Positions 6,300 to 6,921 of a stretch of DNA of 6,921 nucleotides are shown here, piece by piece. How positions within the stretch are numbered: the stretch's first letter is position 1; each line of letters opens with the position of its first letter. Source of the DNA: Promethearchaeota archaeon (GTDB lineage: Archaea; Asgardarchaeota; Lokiarchaeia; Sigynarchaeales; SOKP01). A model generated the notes under the pieces. It ran no database searches, had not been told where the DNA came from, and saw only the letters and a program-made list of their open reading frames with translations. The translations under genes were made by a program, and so were the position numbers. The stretch is taken from NCBI GenBank assembly GCA_004524515.1, contig SDNV01000139.1, positions 1 to 6,921 on the forward strand, written 5' to 3'.

Positions 6300-6919
6300 G
6301 GTTTAAACCACTCAAAAAAATAATAACTTCTGGTTAATGGATTCGCAATCACGAATTTTTTTCTCACAGAGGTAGCTAATCTCCCAGCTCTAACCATATC
6401 GATGGCTGAAATTTTAGCATTATGATCTAACACATGTACTATAAACGGAGAATGTTCTAAACCTGGTCCTTTTTTGTAAACTACAAAATCAGCACCAAAT
6501 TTAAGACCAGGTCGAGGAACATATCCTTTTTCTCTTAAATCTTCATAAATAATTAATTTTTCTTCAAATTTATGATGGATCTTTTTACAAGTCTCAAAAA
6601 ATTCCTTTTCATTCATAAAATCCTTATTTTTAACATCATAAATCGTTATTTTATTTTTTTTGAGTAAGTAAAATGCCTCGATAAGGGATAACTCGCTTGG
6701 TTTTGAGAAAAATTCTAATCGAGGTTTATTAATCCCTAATGGAGCACCAAAAAAATTATAATTTACATACAAGTATGAAGCATACAATGGATTAAATACC
6801 ACAACTCTTGAGTTAATGAACTTAGTTGGGATTTTATCTGGGATTTGATCCTCGTCAATCTCATCCAAGTTTTTCATTGCGCTATTTTCTTCACTCATCG
6901 AATTAGAATTATTAACCAT
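6296..6919 (-). CDS. endA: tRNA-splicing endonuclease (EndA type), possibly incomplete at the 5' end
   Basis: Intron-excising endonuclease that cuts pre-tRNA (and some pre-rRNA) at bulge-helix-bulge junctions, leaving 2',3'-cyclic phosphate and 5'-OH ends. The 207-residue product has the N-terminal domain motif SLIEAFYLLKKNK (78-90), then YEDLREKGYVPRPGLKFGADFVVY (125-148), EHSPFIVHV (155-163) and RLATSVRKKFVIA (180-192). The catalytic triad is Y148, H156 and K187; the H-to-K spacing of 31 equals that of the Methanocaldococcus enzyme (H125, K156). One catalytic domain of this size suggests an alpha4 homotetramer or the alpha subunit of an alpha2beta2 enzyme. The first about 33 residues are acidic and polar, beyond the usual core. 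The ATG at 6919 lies two bases from the window edge with no in-frame stop seen upstream, so the start is uncertain; Met8 and Met15 are alternatives. It converges on the ATP synthase operon, and the two stop codons overlap within TTAA. Confidence 0.92.
   Translation of the reverse strand: MVNNSNSMSEENSAMKNLDEIDEDQIPDKIPTKFINSRVVVFNPLYASYLYVNYNFFGAPLGINKPRLEFFSKPSELSLIEAFYLLKKNKITIYDVKNKDFMNEKEFFETCKKIHHKFEEKLIIYEDLREKGYVPRPGLKFGADFVVYKKGPGLEHSPFIVHVLDHNAKISAIDMVRAGRLATSVRKKFVIANPLTRSYYFFEWFKP
6356..6362 (+). terminator. Possible T-tract terminator of the ATP synthase operon
   Basis: A run of seven T on the + strand lies about 57 bases after the last stop codon of the operon. Archaeal RNA polymerase can terminate at T-rich tracts without a hairpin. 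The tract lies inside the endA coding region on the other strand, where it also encodes Lys codons, so it may be coincidental. Confidence 0.25.
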
Positions 6920-6921
6920 AA

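Noticed and set aside
6300..6309. Perfect palindrome GGTTTAAACC next to the convergent stops
   Set aside because: It has no loop to form a hairpin and is explained by the Trp-Phe-Lys-Pro codons at the end of endA.

Overview
The window is part of an A-type (archaeal/vacuolar-type) ATP synthase operon on the + strand. A convergent tRNA-splicing endonuclease gene lies at the right edge. The host is very probably an archaeon. The A, B, D and I subunits have the archaeal sequence signatures, for example GSPINPY in the B subunit. The endonuclease has the archaeal/eukaryal Tyr-His-Lys triad. The DNA is AT-rich (about 27% G+C in the 3' part of atpA and about 34% in the most conserved part of atpB, by hand count). 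An AT-rich lineage such as the Asgard (Promethearchaeota) group would fit, but that placement is inference; nothing here is diagnostic.

Layout: (1) 1-1503, atpA, catalytic subunit A, with about 100 N-terminal codons missing off the left edge. (2) 1500-2888, atpB, overlapping atpA by 4 bases (ATGA). (3) 2889-3539, atpD, central-stalk rotor subunit, whose GTG start follows the atpB stop with no gap. (4) 3545-5845, atpI, the membrane stator (a-type) subunit, unusually long, with charged linkers. (5) 5847-6299, a small unrecognised protein with two membrane helices and a C-terminal zinc ribbon, one base after atpI. (6) 6296-6919 on the - strand, endA; its stop codon overlaps the stop of the zinc-ribbon gene. 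There is no intergenic stretch longer than about 15 bases and no RNA gene, CRISPR array or mobile element.

Together A and B form the catalytic A3B3 head, D is the rotating shaft inside it, and I is the half-channel stator that works against the c-ring. The c-ring gene (K) and the stalk genes C, E, F and H are not in the window; some may lie upstream. The order A-B-D-I differs from the common archaeal order, in which I stands near the front of the operon. No clearly new system is visible. The best candidate for something undescribed is the zinc-ribbon membrane protein that appears to be co-expressed with the membrane stator subunit. Secondary points are the charged extensions of subunit I, a G+C step inside atpA, and the very tight gene junctions.
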